A stretch of 64,000 nucleotides of DNA from Olivibacter sp036959255 (GCF_036959255.1 NZ_JAWMTI010000005.1:186001-250000), one strand, 5' to 3'; positions 27,063-36,370 are shown, counted from the first letter of the stretch. Numbers and translations: made by a program. The notes: a model not told the origin generated them from the sequence alone.

Positions 27063-27192
27063 GTTCACAATGTTCATTTAGAATTAAATATATTCACCGT
27101 GTTCACTAATATAATCACCTGTTCAGTTTGTTCATTTTTTAAAATAACAACCACATTTATTCACATTTTTTTCACACAAATCACACTGTTCA
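27063..27192. repeat. Array of five doublet direct repeats with 29-bp period
   Basis: Five 14-base sites start at 27063 (GTTCACAATGTTCA), 27092 (ATTCACCGTGTTCA), 27121 (GTTCAGTTTGTTCA), 27150 (ACCACATTTATTCA, left half decayed) and 27179 (AATCACACTGTTCA). All starts are exactly 29 bases apart. Each site is a doublet of NTTCA half-sites 9 bases apart, consensus RTTCACNNTGTTCA. The 15-base spacers are A/T-rich and not conserved. The array lies between the divergent giant surface protein and STAND ATPase genes and looks like a cooperative operator array. Confidence 0.7.
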
Positions 27193-27428
27193 GAACTTAG
27201 CTATCCCTAGTCGATTTCTTGATTATTAAAGTGAAAAGATTGTTAAAAAGCTATAAAACAAAGGATTTACATATAAAGTCATTTAAAAAACACCTCCACC
27301 TTACCGCCACGATGCATTCACGAAAAAAAAATGCTTTTAAATTCTGCGAAAGAAATTTTCATTTTTATTAAGCTTTCTATTTTTGTTAACCAAAATTTTA
27401 ACTCCTATCTTTATCACACCGTGCATTA
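27193..27428 (+). promoter_or_regulatory. Leader region and candidate -7 element of the STAND ATPase gene
   Basis: TATTTTTG at 27378-27385 matches TAnnTTTG and would give a leader of about 37 bases to the ATG at 27429. No TTG sits at the expected -33 distance (AAATTTT instead), so the promoter may need an activator. The rest is A/T-rich without a further recognisable element. Confidence 0.4.
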
Positions 27429-30008
27429 ATGCAGTTGTTGACCAAAATTGAAAGCATGAAGATATTTTTACAACCTCATATTCAAGAATTAAAAAATAAG
27501 GTATTAGAAATTGCGAAGATTGATACCATAATCGCCGCCGATTGCTATAAACTTGCACTGGATATTTCAACCAAAACGCATAAAACGATCAGTCAAACAA
27601 CGATCAAACGTGTTTACGGGTTTGCGCATGCACGTTACGCACCTTCGACTTTTACGTTGAATGCGTTATCGCAATATTGTGGTTATGACAGTTGGGCCGA
27701 CTTCATCAAACAAATGGAGACGCAGAAAGACGACACCAATGAGCATATTACTTGGAACGAAATTACACAAGCAGCCCACAACATTACCCGTTTTACCATT
27801 CAAACGAATAAGCATAAGTGTGGCATCTCTTATCTATATACCATCGAAAGGCAATCAATTACAGATCACATTCAGCGCTTTTTAGAGGCAGATACCACTG
27901 GTTGTATTATAAGTGCTCCCTCAGGTATGGGGAAAACGATTGGCATTACACATTGGGTAGATAGACAGCTAGCTGTAAATCACATGGAAAATCGAAATAA
28001 TATTTTTCTTCATGTGAACAGTTCTTCGCTTTTTTTTGCTGCCGGATTTGGTTTCCATAGCAATAAATGGTTAGCCCATCTTCTTAATTTCCCGCAACAA
28101 CAGCACTTTGAAGATTTTATATTACAATATGAGAAACGAGCGCCGGGAAATTTCTATATCATCATTGACGATTTCAATAATAACCTGATCAATAATCGGT
28201 TATTTGATATTGTTTTTAAACAGCTAATCGATATGACGGCTTATTTATCCAATTACCCTTGGATGAAAATTATCATTACGCTGCGCCCTTCCACTTGGCA
28301 AAAATATGGTCACTTGATTGAAAATCATACAGAAATCAGCAAGCTCTGGTTTACTGACTTTCCTTGCAGCAAGCGTGCAAATGCCGTCAACTTACAACCT
28401 TTTACAAGTCAAGAAATACATGAATTGATTGACAAAATCAGCAATGTCAAATCTATTGATAGGGACTATACAAGAAAATACTTCCCTGTAATCAGCCTCC
28501 CCCTACATTTTCAATATTATTATCAATTAAAAGGAGACAGCATTGGCCTAGATCAATTAAATCCAGCTGATGAATTTGCGATCGCTTCTTTGTATTTACA
28601 TAAAAACATTCTTAAAGGGGCCTTAGCCGCCGAAAAGCAAGTAATGCTTAGTCAGCTAATCGGACTGGTAAATTTTTTCGATGAACATGCTTACGTTAAC
28701 AAAAAAGAGGCATACCCCATCATTAAAGAAAACAATAGTATCTACAGTGAATTATTGCATGCAGGCATTCTTTATGAGCATCAGGAGGAAAAAGGTACAA
28801 GAGCTGCCTATCAGATACGGTTTAAATCTTTAGTAATTGCGGCTTATTTTATTGCACAAGACGCACTCGAGAAACAAAACGGCCAGGTTGACAAAACACT
28901 TATTAACTGGGTTCAGGATCAGCTATATAGTGACCACATTAAATTGATATTATTAAAGTGGTTTATTATTTTTTCACTGGAAACAGGTGACCTAGATATT
29001 TTTAACCACCTACAAGATGTCGAGTTCATCGAACCTTATCAGGCCTCATTGATCTTATTCACCTGCAGCAATTTGGATTATGTAGTAAAAGCTAATCCCG
29101 CAATTGGTAGTACACTAAACCGTGCTTTTGCCAAATCTGCGTTTATTGACATTGCACTTGATCATCTGCTATTGGAGTTGGAGTACGAATTGGCACTTAA
29201 GAAATTACTTCGATACCACATTCCTCCCCGGCAAAAGATTTTACTGCACACCTCACTTGCTTTTTTTGAATTGCTTTACCTACGAGACGAAGAAGCACTA
29301 AAACATATTGAAGTACTTCGCGCTATGCCACGCGAGCACTTTGCAGACTTTTCTTTAAATCCTTTAACAATTATCGAAAATATTCATCATTACTACCGGC
29401 ATAACATGCTAAAAGAAGAAGCGATTGAAGAAATACAATTGTTTTGCCATTACCCTGAACGAAGTACCAATCTTTTACATAAGCAACTCATTTACGTATT
29501 AGGTTATCTATTATTAAAGATTAAAGCTTCCGAGCAAATTACATTGCAGTACCTTCAGGTTGTAAATCAATACGGCTTGGATCTAAACAGAAAAGTAACC
29601 AAGGATTTTAAAGCCTGTATTCAATTAGCGCTTGCTGAACGATATTTAGCCTTAGGTCAAATGGACCTTGCCTTTCAAGCAAAAGAAGAAGCTTTGCAGA
29701 TGCATAGTTCGCATACGATTAATAGGCTGCAACTGGGCTTACTGGATCTTGAATTGTTAAGAGCTCAACAAAAAGACTATCTTCACCTAGCCCGCCAATT
29801 AATACTCATCTCGAAGCAGTTTGACCTGAAGTTTTACGAGGCAAAAGTCCGTGTCTATGTTCTGAATTCATTACAAGAGGATCAAAAGAGCTTAATAGCT
29901 GAGTATCAAGCTGCCTTACAGTTATTATTTGAACAGAGCCGATATAACCCTGAAAGTTTTTATAACCTTCGTAAGGCTTCCTTGATCAACTCTTCAACAG
30001 TAAATTGA
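27429..30008 (+). CDS. STAND-type P-loop ATPase with HTH-like N-terminus, putative regulator
   Basis: This 859-residue protein has no signal peptide. Residues 40-100 (ISQTTIKRVYGFAHA, TLNALSQYCGYDSWADF) match the HTH-like N-terminal module I associate with Bacteroidota regulatory ATPases. Residues 135-300 are a P-loop NTPase: Walker A APSGMGKT near 163-170, Walker B FYIIIDDF near 241-248, and a sensor-like IIITLRPSTW near 281-290. From 400 to the end it is all-helical, TPR-like. This MalT-like plan of DNA-binding, switch ATPase and helical sensor suggests an inducible regulator. It is divergent from the giant adhesin gene across the 29-bp repeat array, the likely target. Met10 (27456) is an alternative start. 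Its last 49 bases overlap ruvA tail to tail. Confidence 0.65.
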   Translation: MQLLTKIESMKIFLQPHIQELKNKVLEIAKIDTIIAADCYKLALDISTKTHKTISQTTIKRVYGFAHARYAPSTFTLNALSQYCGYDSWADFIKQMETQKDDTNEHITWNEITQAAHNITRFTIQTNKHKCGISYLYTIERQSITDHIQRFLEADTTGCIISAPSGMGKTIGITHWVDRQLAVNHMENRNNIFLHVNSSSLFFAAGFGFHSNKWLAHLLNFPQQQHFEDFILQYEKRAPGNFYIIIDDFNNNLINNRLFDIVFKQLIDMTAYLSNYPWMKIIITLRPSTWQKYGHLIENHTEISKLWFTDFPCSKRANAVNLQPFTSQEIHELIDKISNVKSIDRDYTRKYFPVISLPLHFQYYYQLKGDSIGLDQLNPADEFAIASLYLHKNILKGALAAEKQVMLSQLIGLVNFFDEHAYVNKKEAYPIIKENNSIYSELLHAGILYEHQEEKGTRAAYQIRFKSLVIAAYFIAQDALEKQNGQVDKTLINWVQDQLYSDHIKLILLKWFIIFSLETGDLDIFNHLQDVEFIEPYQASLILFTCSNLDYVVKANPAIGSTLNRAFAKSAFIDIALDHLLLELEYELALKKLLRYHIPPRQKILLHTSLAFFELLYLRDEEALKHIEVLRAMPREHFADFSLNPLTIIENIHHYYRHNMLKEEAIEEIQLFCHYPERSTNLLHKQLIYVLGYLLLKIKASEQITLQYLQVVNQYGLDLNRKVTKDFKACIQLALAERYLALGQMDLAFQAKEEALQMHSSHTINRLQLGLLDLELLRAQQKDYLHLARQLILISKQFDLKFYEAKVRVYVLNSLQEDQKSLIAEYQAALQLLFEQSRYNPESFYNLRKASLINSSTVN

Positions 30009-30544
30009 GCCGTGCTGTTCTTTTGAATTTCGGCAAGTGCTTTTTCAGCTTGTCCCTTATTAAAACCAAGCATAATCAAAGCGGTCAATGACTCTTCAGA
30101 TACCGATTGGTGTTGTGGAATTGCTATCAGCGTATCCGCCCCCTCCTTCTTTAACTTATCTTGTAGTTCGAGTATAATCCGTTGGGCTGATTTAGGTCCA
30201 ATTCCTTTTATGCGTTGTATTTGTTTGACGTCTCCCTGCACAATTGCCGCCTGGATTTCCGTCGGCGTAATCGATGACAGGATCATTCGTCCAGTGTTCG
30301 CTCCAATGCCCGAAACCGACAATAAATGATTGAATAACCTCCGCTCTCCTTCTTCTGCAAACCCATATAATGAATGGGCATCTTCCTTTACTTGAAAACT
30401 CACATATAGTTTACACTGCTCCCGATCTTTAATCTGACCAAAGGTATGTAAAGAAATATTAACGTGGTATCCGATACCGTTTACATCCAATACGACATAA
30501 GTGGGACATTTATATGCCAGCTTTCCATTTAAATACTCATACAT
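29960..30544 (-). CDS. ruvA: Holliday junction branch migration protein RuvA
   Basis: This 194-residue protein is normal length for RuvA. It starts MYEYLNGKLAYKCPTYVVLD (OB-fold domain I), has two helix-hairpin-helix motifs in domain II (LLSVSGIGANTGRMILS and IQRIKGIGPKSAQRIILEL), and a C-terminal UBA-like domain III (SLTALIMLGFNKGQAEKALAE). RuvA tetramers bind Holliday junctions and load the RuvB motor. No ruvB lies next to it. Its 3' end overlaps the STAND ATPase gene by 49 bases. Confidence 0.97.
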   Translation of the reverse strand: MYEYLNGKLAYKCPTYVVLDVNGIGYHVNISLHTFGQIKDREQCKLYVSFQVKEDAHSLYGFAEEGERRLFNHLLSVSGIGANTGRMILSSITPTEIQAAIVQGDVKQIQRIKGIGPKSAQRIILELQDKLKKEGADTLIAIPQHQSVSEESLTALIMLGFNKGQAEKALAEIQKNSTAQFTVEELIKEALRRL

Positions 30545-30595
30545 ATTTTAGGTATTAAACGTTAAGTCTAATGAGAATTGATTCCATTCAGCAAT

Positions 30596-30631
30596 CATTA
30601 GTTAATGGGCATATCAACCAATTAACTAATG
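30596..30631. terminator. Hairpin downstream of maeB
   Basis: CATTAGTTAAT (30596-30606) pairs perfectly with ATTAACTAATG (30621-30631) around a 14-base loop, 14 bases after the maeB stop and upstream of ruvA on the same strand. It lacks a clear T-tract, so termination may be partial. Confidence 0.5.
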
Positions 30632-30644
30632 ATGAAGAAGGACG

Positions 30645-32942
30645 TTACTTTTTTCTTTTCTTGCTTAATGCCTCTTTCTCTTTCGCCTGCACATCAACAA
30701 CCGCAATGGTAACCATGTTCACAATTTCACGTACAGAACTTCCCAGCTGCAAGACATGCACTGGTTTATTAAGTCCTAAAAGGATCGGTCCAACGGCTTC
30801 CGCTCCACCTAATTCCTGTAATAATTTATACGCAATATTACCGGATTCCAAAGTAGGGAATACCAATATATTAGCAGGTCCATCACTCAAATTGGTAAAC
30901 GGAAAATTCTCGGCCAGCATTTGACTGTTGATGGCAAAGTTAGCCTGCATCTCCCCGTCAACAACAATGTGCGGGTACTTCTCATGGAGTATTTTAACCA
31001 CATTACGCATCTTAGAAGGTGTTTCTCCTTCATTTGATCCGAAGTTTGAATAAGATAGAATGGCAATACGTGGATCGATATTCATCTTCTTTACGGCATC
31101 ATGTAATAGAACGGTGATATCTACCAGTTCCTCCTCACTTGGATTCTTATTCACTGTGGTATCTCCAAAGAAGACCGGACCTTTTTTTGTCAGCATCATG
31201 TACATACCAGCAACTCGACTACCAGGGTGAGTACCGATCACATGCAGTGCAGGACGAATGGTCGTTGCGTAATTTTTAGTCAACCCGGAAATTAAGCAAT
31301 CTGCTTCGCCAAACTCAACCATACTCGCACCATAGTAATTACGGTCTAGCATAAATTTATTAGCCTCCAACAAGGTAATACCCCGACGCTGTCTTTTCTT
31401 ATACAGTGCCTCCACATACTGTTTGAACTTTGGTGTATCAACCTCTTCTAATGGATCAATGATTGTAACATTCGACAATTCCAAAGCATGTTCGGCAATA
31501 ATGCGTTGAATTTTCTCTTTTCTACCGAGGAGAATAGGATGGGCAATCCCTTCATCTTTTACAATCTGTGCTGCTTTTAAAATTTTATAATTATCTGCTT
31601 CCGCAAACACAACTCGTTTAGGATTTTGTCTTGCTGCGGCGCTTAAATCACGCATCAACACATCATCTAAGCCTAAACGTTTTCTGAGACTCTCTTTATA
31701 ACCTTCCCAATCTTTAATTTCAATTCTTGCTATGCCTGATTCAATAGCAGCTTTTGCAACAGCGGGAGCAACTTCGGTGATTAAACGCGGATCGGTGGGC
31801 TTGGGGATAATATAGTCTTCACCAAACTTCAGGTTATTTATATTATATGCAAGATTTACCGACTCAGGAACGGGTTCTTTCGCTAATTTTGCAATAGCGT
31901 GTACGGCCGCCAGTTTCATTTCTTCATTAATACCTGTAGCTCGCACATCAAGGGCCCCTCTAAATATGTAAGGGAAACCTAGCACATTGTTCACCTGATT
32001 TGGATAATCAGAGCGTCCAGTTGCCATGATGACATCCTTGCGTGTCTCTATGGCTAAGTCATATGCAATTTCAGGATTTGGATTTGCCATGGCGAAAACG
32101 ATTGGGTTTTTACTCATGGTTTTCAGCATATCCGCCGATAATACATCGGCAGCAGAGAGCCCGATAAAAACATCGGCGTCTTTTATAGCCTCTTCCAAGG
32201 TGTGAATAGCGCGATCTGTTGCAAACTCGCCCTTTAAGGCATCTAAATGTGCTCGATCTTTTCTTATAACGCCACTCCTATCTATCATAACGATATTTTC
32301 AGGTTTCGCCCCGAGCGACACATAGATGCGCGAACAGGAAATGGCGGCAGCTCCAGCTCCATTAACGACAATTTTAACCTTTCCGAGCTTTTTCTTCTGT
32401 AACTCACAAGCATTGATCAACGCGGCACCCGAAATGATTGCCGTGCCATGTTGGTCATCATGCATAACAGGGATGGACATCTCCTCCTTTAAACGACGCT
32501 CAATTTCAAAACATTCAGGAGCTTTGATATCTTCTAAGTTGACACCACCAAAAGTTGGTTCCAATATTTTTACCGTGCGGACAAAATCGTCTACATTTTT
32601 GGTATCAAGCTCTAAATCGAAAACGTCAATATCTGCAAATATTTTAAACAAAAGTCCTTTTCCTTCCATAACAGGTTTCCCACCTTCCGGCCCTATATCA
32701 CCCAACCCCAATACGGCCGTTCCATTGCTAATAACAGCAACGAGGTTTCCTTTGGCTGTATATTTATAAGCCTCCTCTTTATTCGCTGCAATTTCCAAAC
32801 AAGGTTCAGCAACCCCCGGCGAATACGCTAAGGATAAATCTCGTTGCGAATTGGTTGGTTTAGTAGGTATTACGGCAATTTTACCCGGACGGCCGTTAGC
32901 ATGATAGTCTAGCGCATCTTGCTTACGATTAATTTTGCTCAT
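30645..32942 (-). CDS. maeB: NADP-dependent malic enzyme (malic enzyme-phosphotransacetylase fusion)
   Basis: This 765-residue protein has the MaeB architecture. Residues 1-430 are the malic enzyme: SLAYSPGVAEPC, VAVISNGTAVLGLGDIG, VMHDDQHGTAI with the metal/substrate aspartates, and a Rossmann fold around VVNGAGAAAISCSRIY. Residues 430-760 resemble phosphotransacetylase (PILLGRKEKIQRII, SGLTKNYATTIRPAL, DGPANILVFPTLESGNI) but act as a regulatory, acetyl-CoA-sensing domain in known MaeB. It oxidatively decarboxylates malate to pyruvate with NADPH formation. A -7-like TACCTTTG at 33023-33016 lies upstream. Confidence 0.95.
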   Translation of the reverse strand: MSKINRKQDALDYHANGRPGKIAVIPTKPTNSQRDLSLAYSPGVAEPCLEIAANKEEAYKYTAKGNLVAVISNGTAVLGLGDIGPEGGKPVMEGKGLLFKIFADIDVFDLELDTKNVDDFVRTVKILEPTFGGVNLEDIKAPECFEIERRLKEEMSIPVMHDDQHGTAIISGAALINACELQKKKLGKVKIVVNGAGAAAISCSRIYVSLGAKPENIVMIDRSGVIRKDRAHLDALKGEFATDRAIHTLEEAIKDADVFIGLSAADVLSADMLKTMSKNPIVFAMANPNPEIAYDLAIETRKDVIMATGRSDYPNQVNNVLGFPYIFRGALDVRATGINEEMKLAAVHAIAKLAKEPVPESVNLAYNINNLKFGEDYIIPKPTDPRLITEVAPAVAKAAIESGIARIEIKDWEGYKESLRKRLGLDDVLMRDLSAAARQNPKRVVFAEADNYKILKAAQIVKDEGIAHPILLGRKEKIQRIIAEHALELSNVTIIDPLEEVDTPKFKQYVEALYKKRQRRGITLLEANKFMLDRNYYGASMVEFGEADCLISGLTKNYATTIRPALHVIGTHPGSRVAGMYMMLTKKGPVFFGDTTVNKNPSEEELVDITVLLHDAVKKMNIDPRIAILSYSNFGSNEGETPSKMRNVVKILHEKYPHIVVDGEMQANFAINSQMLAENFPFTNLSDGPANILVFPTLESGNIAYKLLQELGGAEAVGPILLGLNKPVHVLQLGSSVREIVNMVTIAVVDVQAKEKEALSKKRKK

Positions 32943-33393
32943 TTTAATTGTTTCTTTTATTCAATATTCTTTCTCATTTGACCTACTAAATAAGTAGGTA
33001 AATCTGATAAAGCACCAAAGGTAGGAAGTTTTATGAGTACTACCTAGCATTTGATTCGAATGATTTGGGCAGATGTTAAGATAATGGAAGAAAACGTGAA
33101 TATATGCCTGTGGCAGCTAGTTTCCCTTGCGGCGATTGCACTACCCTATTGGCATCTCTAATGCACCTCTACTGTACCTTATAAGTACCTTTTAATATAT
33201 GCATTTATAGCACTTATTGATCGATTATATTTCGTTCACATCCTATATAGGTATTAACATGCGCATGGATTGCGGACGCTCGATCCATTTGTGGGCTTTG
33301 ACACCAGCTTTTTTTGTTAAAAATCTGTTAAAAATCAGAAGTAAATGAATAAATCGATAAATTAGCCATTTCTAAAATTACGACAATCATTTT
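32943..33393. promoter_or_regulatory. Divergent control region of maeB and the MG2/plug gene
   Basis: Toward maeB: minus-strand TACCTTTG (33023-33016) as -7 element, no clear -33, and an inverted repeat ACCTACT-N5-AGTAGGT (32981-32999) that would fall in the early leader and could be an operator. Toward 33394: a perfect tandem pair of TGTTAAAAATC at 33315-33325 and 33326-33336, one helical turn apart, about 60 bases before the start. The remainder (33040-33310) shows no gene. Confidence 0.4.
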
Positions 33394-36111
33394 ATGAGAC
33401 ACCTCAACGGATATTTACTTTTTACTATCTTATCGTTTTATAGCCTGGGCGTATGGAGTCAGTCCCGACAAAAAGGAATTAACCTGAATACCATTGTTGA
33501 AAAAACCAATGCATTAGCTACCCAGCAACCTGTTGAAAAAGTATATCTTCATTTTGATAAACCCTATTATGCTGTTGGTGACACGCTATGGTTTAAGTCT
33601 TATTCAACGAGCCACCATCAACTTTCAAATCTCAGTAAAGTTGTATATATTGAGGTGCTCAACGACCGGGATTCCCTCATGAAAACCACTATGATTTCCA
33701 GTAATAATGGTACCGGTAGTGGAAGTCTTGTTTTAGATCCGCTTCTTTATAAACAAGGAAATTATCGTGTCAGAGCTTATACCAAATACATGATGAACTT
33801 TGATCCCGATTATTTCTTCAATAAAAACATCACTATTGGCGATGTTTTCAATAAACGAGTCAAAACTCATGCGAACTTTGTTGCTTCATCAGGAGGAAAA
33901 ACAGCGGCTGTCAATGGCCGAATCCGGTATACTGATGAGGAGGGAAAACCGTTAATTGATAAACGAGTTTCATGGGAGCTTATGCGCGGTACGAGCAGCG
34001 TAAGTAAAGGAAGGGGCAGTACTGATAAGAATGGATACCTTCAGGTAAATCTGTCCAGCGAACAACAACAGGTGCTAAAAGACGGAATCCTGAACACCGC
34101 CATCAGTTTAGACAATAACCGTTTAGTCAACACGAGTTATCAGTTACGCAGTGCGTTTCAAACACCAGATGTACAATTTTTCCCGGAAAGTGGGTATTTA
34201 ATTGCCGATTTGCCGAGTGAAGTTGCTTTCAAGGCGGTAGGAGGCGATGGATTGGGCGTTGCGATAACAGGAAAGGTGGTGGATCAGCAAGGGCAAGAAG
34301 TCGCAAGCATTACAACACAGCATTTGGGGATGGGCAAATTTACACTAAACCCGAAAGCAAATGCTGTATATACCGCTAAAGTTACAACGGAAAACGGTGC
34401 TTCCTACAGTTACCAGCTCCCGAAAGTACGACCCTTTGGAACGAGTTTAGTTATCGATCCGTCAGACAGTTTAAACATTGGCGTGAAAATCATTTCCAAT
34501 GCGCTTTATCTCGAGCAAAATCAGAACAAGGTATTTTCATTAGTTGCGCAGAGTGATGGCGTTATTTATTATGCGGCACAAACGCCATTAAGCAGTGCAA
34601 GCATTAATGCTTCTGTACCAAAGAATAAATTTCCTTCGGGTATCGTACAATTCACCTTGCTCTCTCCTTCAGGTATTCCTCTGAGCGAAAGACTGGTTTT
34701 CATTCAACGCCCAAATGAGCTTAAAATTAGCTTAAATTCGGATAAAAAAAGCTATGCAGCAAAGCAGCCGGTTCAATTGCATTTAAATGCTGCCACAGAC
34801 AGTGCTCAATCTGTTGGGACTTTTTCTGTTTCGGTGATCGATGAGTCGAAAGTTCCGTTTAATGAAAATGCTGAAACAACCATCTTGACCAGCTTGTTGT
34901 TAACGTCAGATATTAAAGGTTATGTGGAGCAACCCAACTATTATTTCAAAGATATAACACCGGAAACGCGCTCCAACTTAGACATTCTCATGCTTACACA
35001 GGGATATCGCCGTTTTGATTACAAAGATATTATAGGTGATAACCCCCCCCCGATTTCCTTCCTTCCGGAACAGGGAATTGATATTACCGGAACACTCCGC
35101 CTTTTAAACGGCATCGCAGTACCTAACGGCAAACTGGAATTGAGCATCGGCAATGATAAAAAGACAGTTGAAACCCTGTCTGATGAACAGGGCAATTTCA
35201 AGTTCAGCAATGTGATGTTCACCGACTCGGCACAAGTTACGATCAGTGCAAGAAACAACGAGAACTATAAAAATCTAAAGATTACCTTAAATGGGGATGC
35301 ATTTCCGGCAATCACCCCGGGTTTTACCGGTCCTGATGAAATTCTTAATATAGACAGTACGCTAACACCCTATCTAAAAAATAGCGCAAGGCAATATCGG
35401 TCTGAGCGCCTTTTAGAGGAAGTTGTTATTACCGAACGAGTAGCGCCTAAACCACGCCATACGCAATATCCGGCTTTATCAGGACTAAGTCCGATTCCTG
35501 ATCATCTGATTGATGGTGCCCGATTTACCGGGTGTAATTTACTCATTAATTGCCTGCAAACGGCAGCAATGGGTTTAACCTTTATGGATAACAATTTTTA
35601 CATTACGCGAGACTATAACCAAGGAAATCGTACACCTGTACAAGTATTTTTAAATGGAATGGCCATTGATGTGAATGGTATAAATACAGTTAGTCCTGTG
35701 GAGGTGGAATCTGTGGAAATATTTTTGCGTGATGATCTGGGCACGGTCAACAGAACATATCAAAGCAATGGTGTGTTAGTTATCAATACGAAAAAGAAGC
35801 CGCAAGGTACACGTATCAGCAAAGCTGAATTAGAGAACCTTTTGCCCAAATCCAATATTGTAACCATTACGCCTTTAGGATATCAAGCCGAACGCAGCTT
35901 TTATCTGCCGAAATATACGCCAACAAGCGCTCCTGGAATTGATTGGCGCACAACGGTCTATTGGAACCCTGAGGTCATTACCGACAGTCAGGGAAAAGCA
36001 AGTTTTCAATTCTACAATGCCAGTGGTTTAGGCACGTATAAAGCCGTGGTAGAAGGGATCGATGAAAATGGTAATATCGGACGGGCCGTTTACCGCTATA
36101 AAGTCGAATAG
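33394..36111 (+). CDS. MG2-like / TonB-plug-like surface protein
   Basis: This 905-residue protein has a signal peptide (to about residue 22, WSQ). Residues 45-150 are an MG2 macroglobulin-like domain (EKVYLHFDKPYYAVGDTLWFKSY, GNYRVRAYTKYMMNFD). More beta-sandwich domains follow, then a carboxypeptidase-regulatory-like domain near 565-635 (ITGTLRLLNGIAVPNGKLELS). Residues 690-810 resemble a TonB-dependent receptor plug (VQVFLNGMAIDVNGINTVSPVEVESVEIF, NGVLVINTKK), but no 22-strand barrel follows. It ends with another macroglobulin-like module (DSQGKASFQFYNASG). Such proteins are common in Sphingobacteriaceae and poorly characterised; I do not assign a function. A hairpin follows the stop. Confidence 0.7.
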   Translation: MRHLNGYLLFTILSFYSLGVWSQSRQKGINLNTIVEKTNALATQQPVEKVYLHFDKPYYAVGDTLWFKSYSTSHHQLSNLSKVVYIEVLNDRDSLMKTTMISSNNGTGSGSLVLDPLLYKQGNYRVRAYTKYMMNFDPDYFFNKNITIGDVFNKRVKTHANFVASSGGKTAAVNGRIRYTDEEGKPLIDKRVSWELMRGTSSVSKGRGSTDKNGYLQVNLSSEQQQVLKDGILNTAISLDNNRLVNTSYQLRSAFQTPDVQFFPESGYLIADLPSEVAFKAVGGDGLGVAITGKVVDQQGQEVASITTQHLGMGKFTLNPKANAVYTAKVTTENGASYSYQLPKVRPFGTSLVIDPSDSLNIGVKIISNALYLEQNQNKVFSLVAQSDGVIYYAAQTPLSSASINASVPKNKFPSGIVQFTLLSPSGIPLSERLVFIQRPNELKISLNSDKKSYAAKQPVQLHLNAATDSAQSVGTFSVSVIDESKVPFNENAETTILTSLLLTSDIKGYVEQPNYYFKDITPETRSNLDILMLTQGYRRFDYKDIIGDNPPPISFLPEQGIDITGTLRLLNGIAVPNGKLELSIGNDKKTVETLSDEQGNFKFSNVMFTDSAQVTISARNNENYKNLKITLNGDAFPAITPGFTGPDEILNIDSTLTPYLKNSARQYRSERLLEEVVITERVAPKPRHTQYPALSGLSPIPDHLIDGARFTGCNLLINCLQTAAMGLTFMDNNFYITRDYNQGNRTPVQVFLNGMAIDVNGINTVSPVEVESVEIFLRDDLGTVNRTYQSNGVLVINTKKKPQGTRISKAELENLLPKSNIVTITPLGYQAERSFYLPKYTPTSAPGIDWRTTVYWNPEVITDSQGKASFQFYNASGLGTYKAVVEGIDENGNIGRAVYRYKVE

Positions 36112-36134
36112 CAAACATACATCAATAAGTCTAA

Positions 36135-36190
36135 AGATCATTAGGTGGCAATCCTTAAGCGACTTACTACCTAATGATCTATTTCTTTTT
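36135..36190 (+). terminator. Terminator of the MG2/plug gene
   Basis: AGATCATTAGGT (36135-36146) pairs perfectly with ACCTAATGATCT (36169-36180), 22-base loop, followed by ATTTCTTTTT. It reaches into the stop codon region of the small convergent gene at 36179. Confidence 0.75.
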
Positions 36191-36349
36191 CCCCATCAGC
36201 AATAAGCCGCATAGCCCCGCACATGTGGCTAGTCCATAGATTATAAAAACCAATACACTTGGCAATTCCGGATGTAGCATCATATAAATGATTCCAACAA
36301 AAGATACAAAGCCGGTGATCATAGCGGTAAGAGGTAGTGATTTTTTCAT
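36179..36349 (-). CDS. Small two-helix membrane protein, unknown function
   Basis: This 56-residue frame, MKKSLPLTAMITGFVSF..., has two hydrophobic segments (about 8-24 and 33-52, VLVFIIYGLATCAGLCGLLLMG) separated by LHPELPS, and a KKK end. The ATG at 36349 is preferred over that at 36373 because a -7-like TAGTTTTG (36378-36371) would place the transcript start between them. No family recognised. Confidence 0.55.
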   Translation of the reverse strand: MKKSLPLTAMITGFVSFVGIIYMMLHPELPSVLVFIIYGLATCAGLCGLLLMGKKK

Positions 36350-36370
36350 ATTATTTTTATCTTCAATGTT

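Noticed and set aside
27063..27192. CRISPR-like regular spacing of repeats
   Set aside because: Only 14-base, imperfect sites recur; CRISPR repeats are longer and nearly identical, and no cas genes are present. An operator array fits better.
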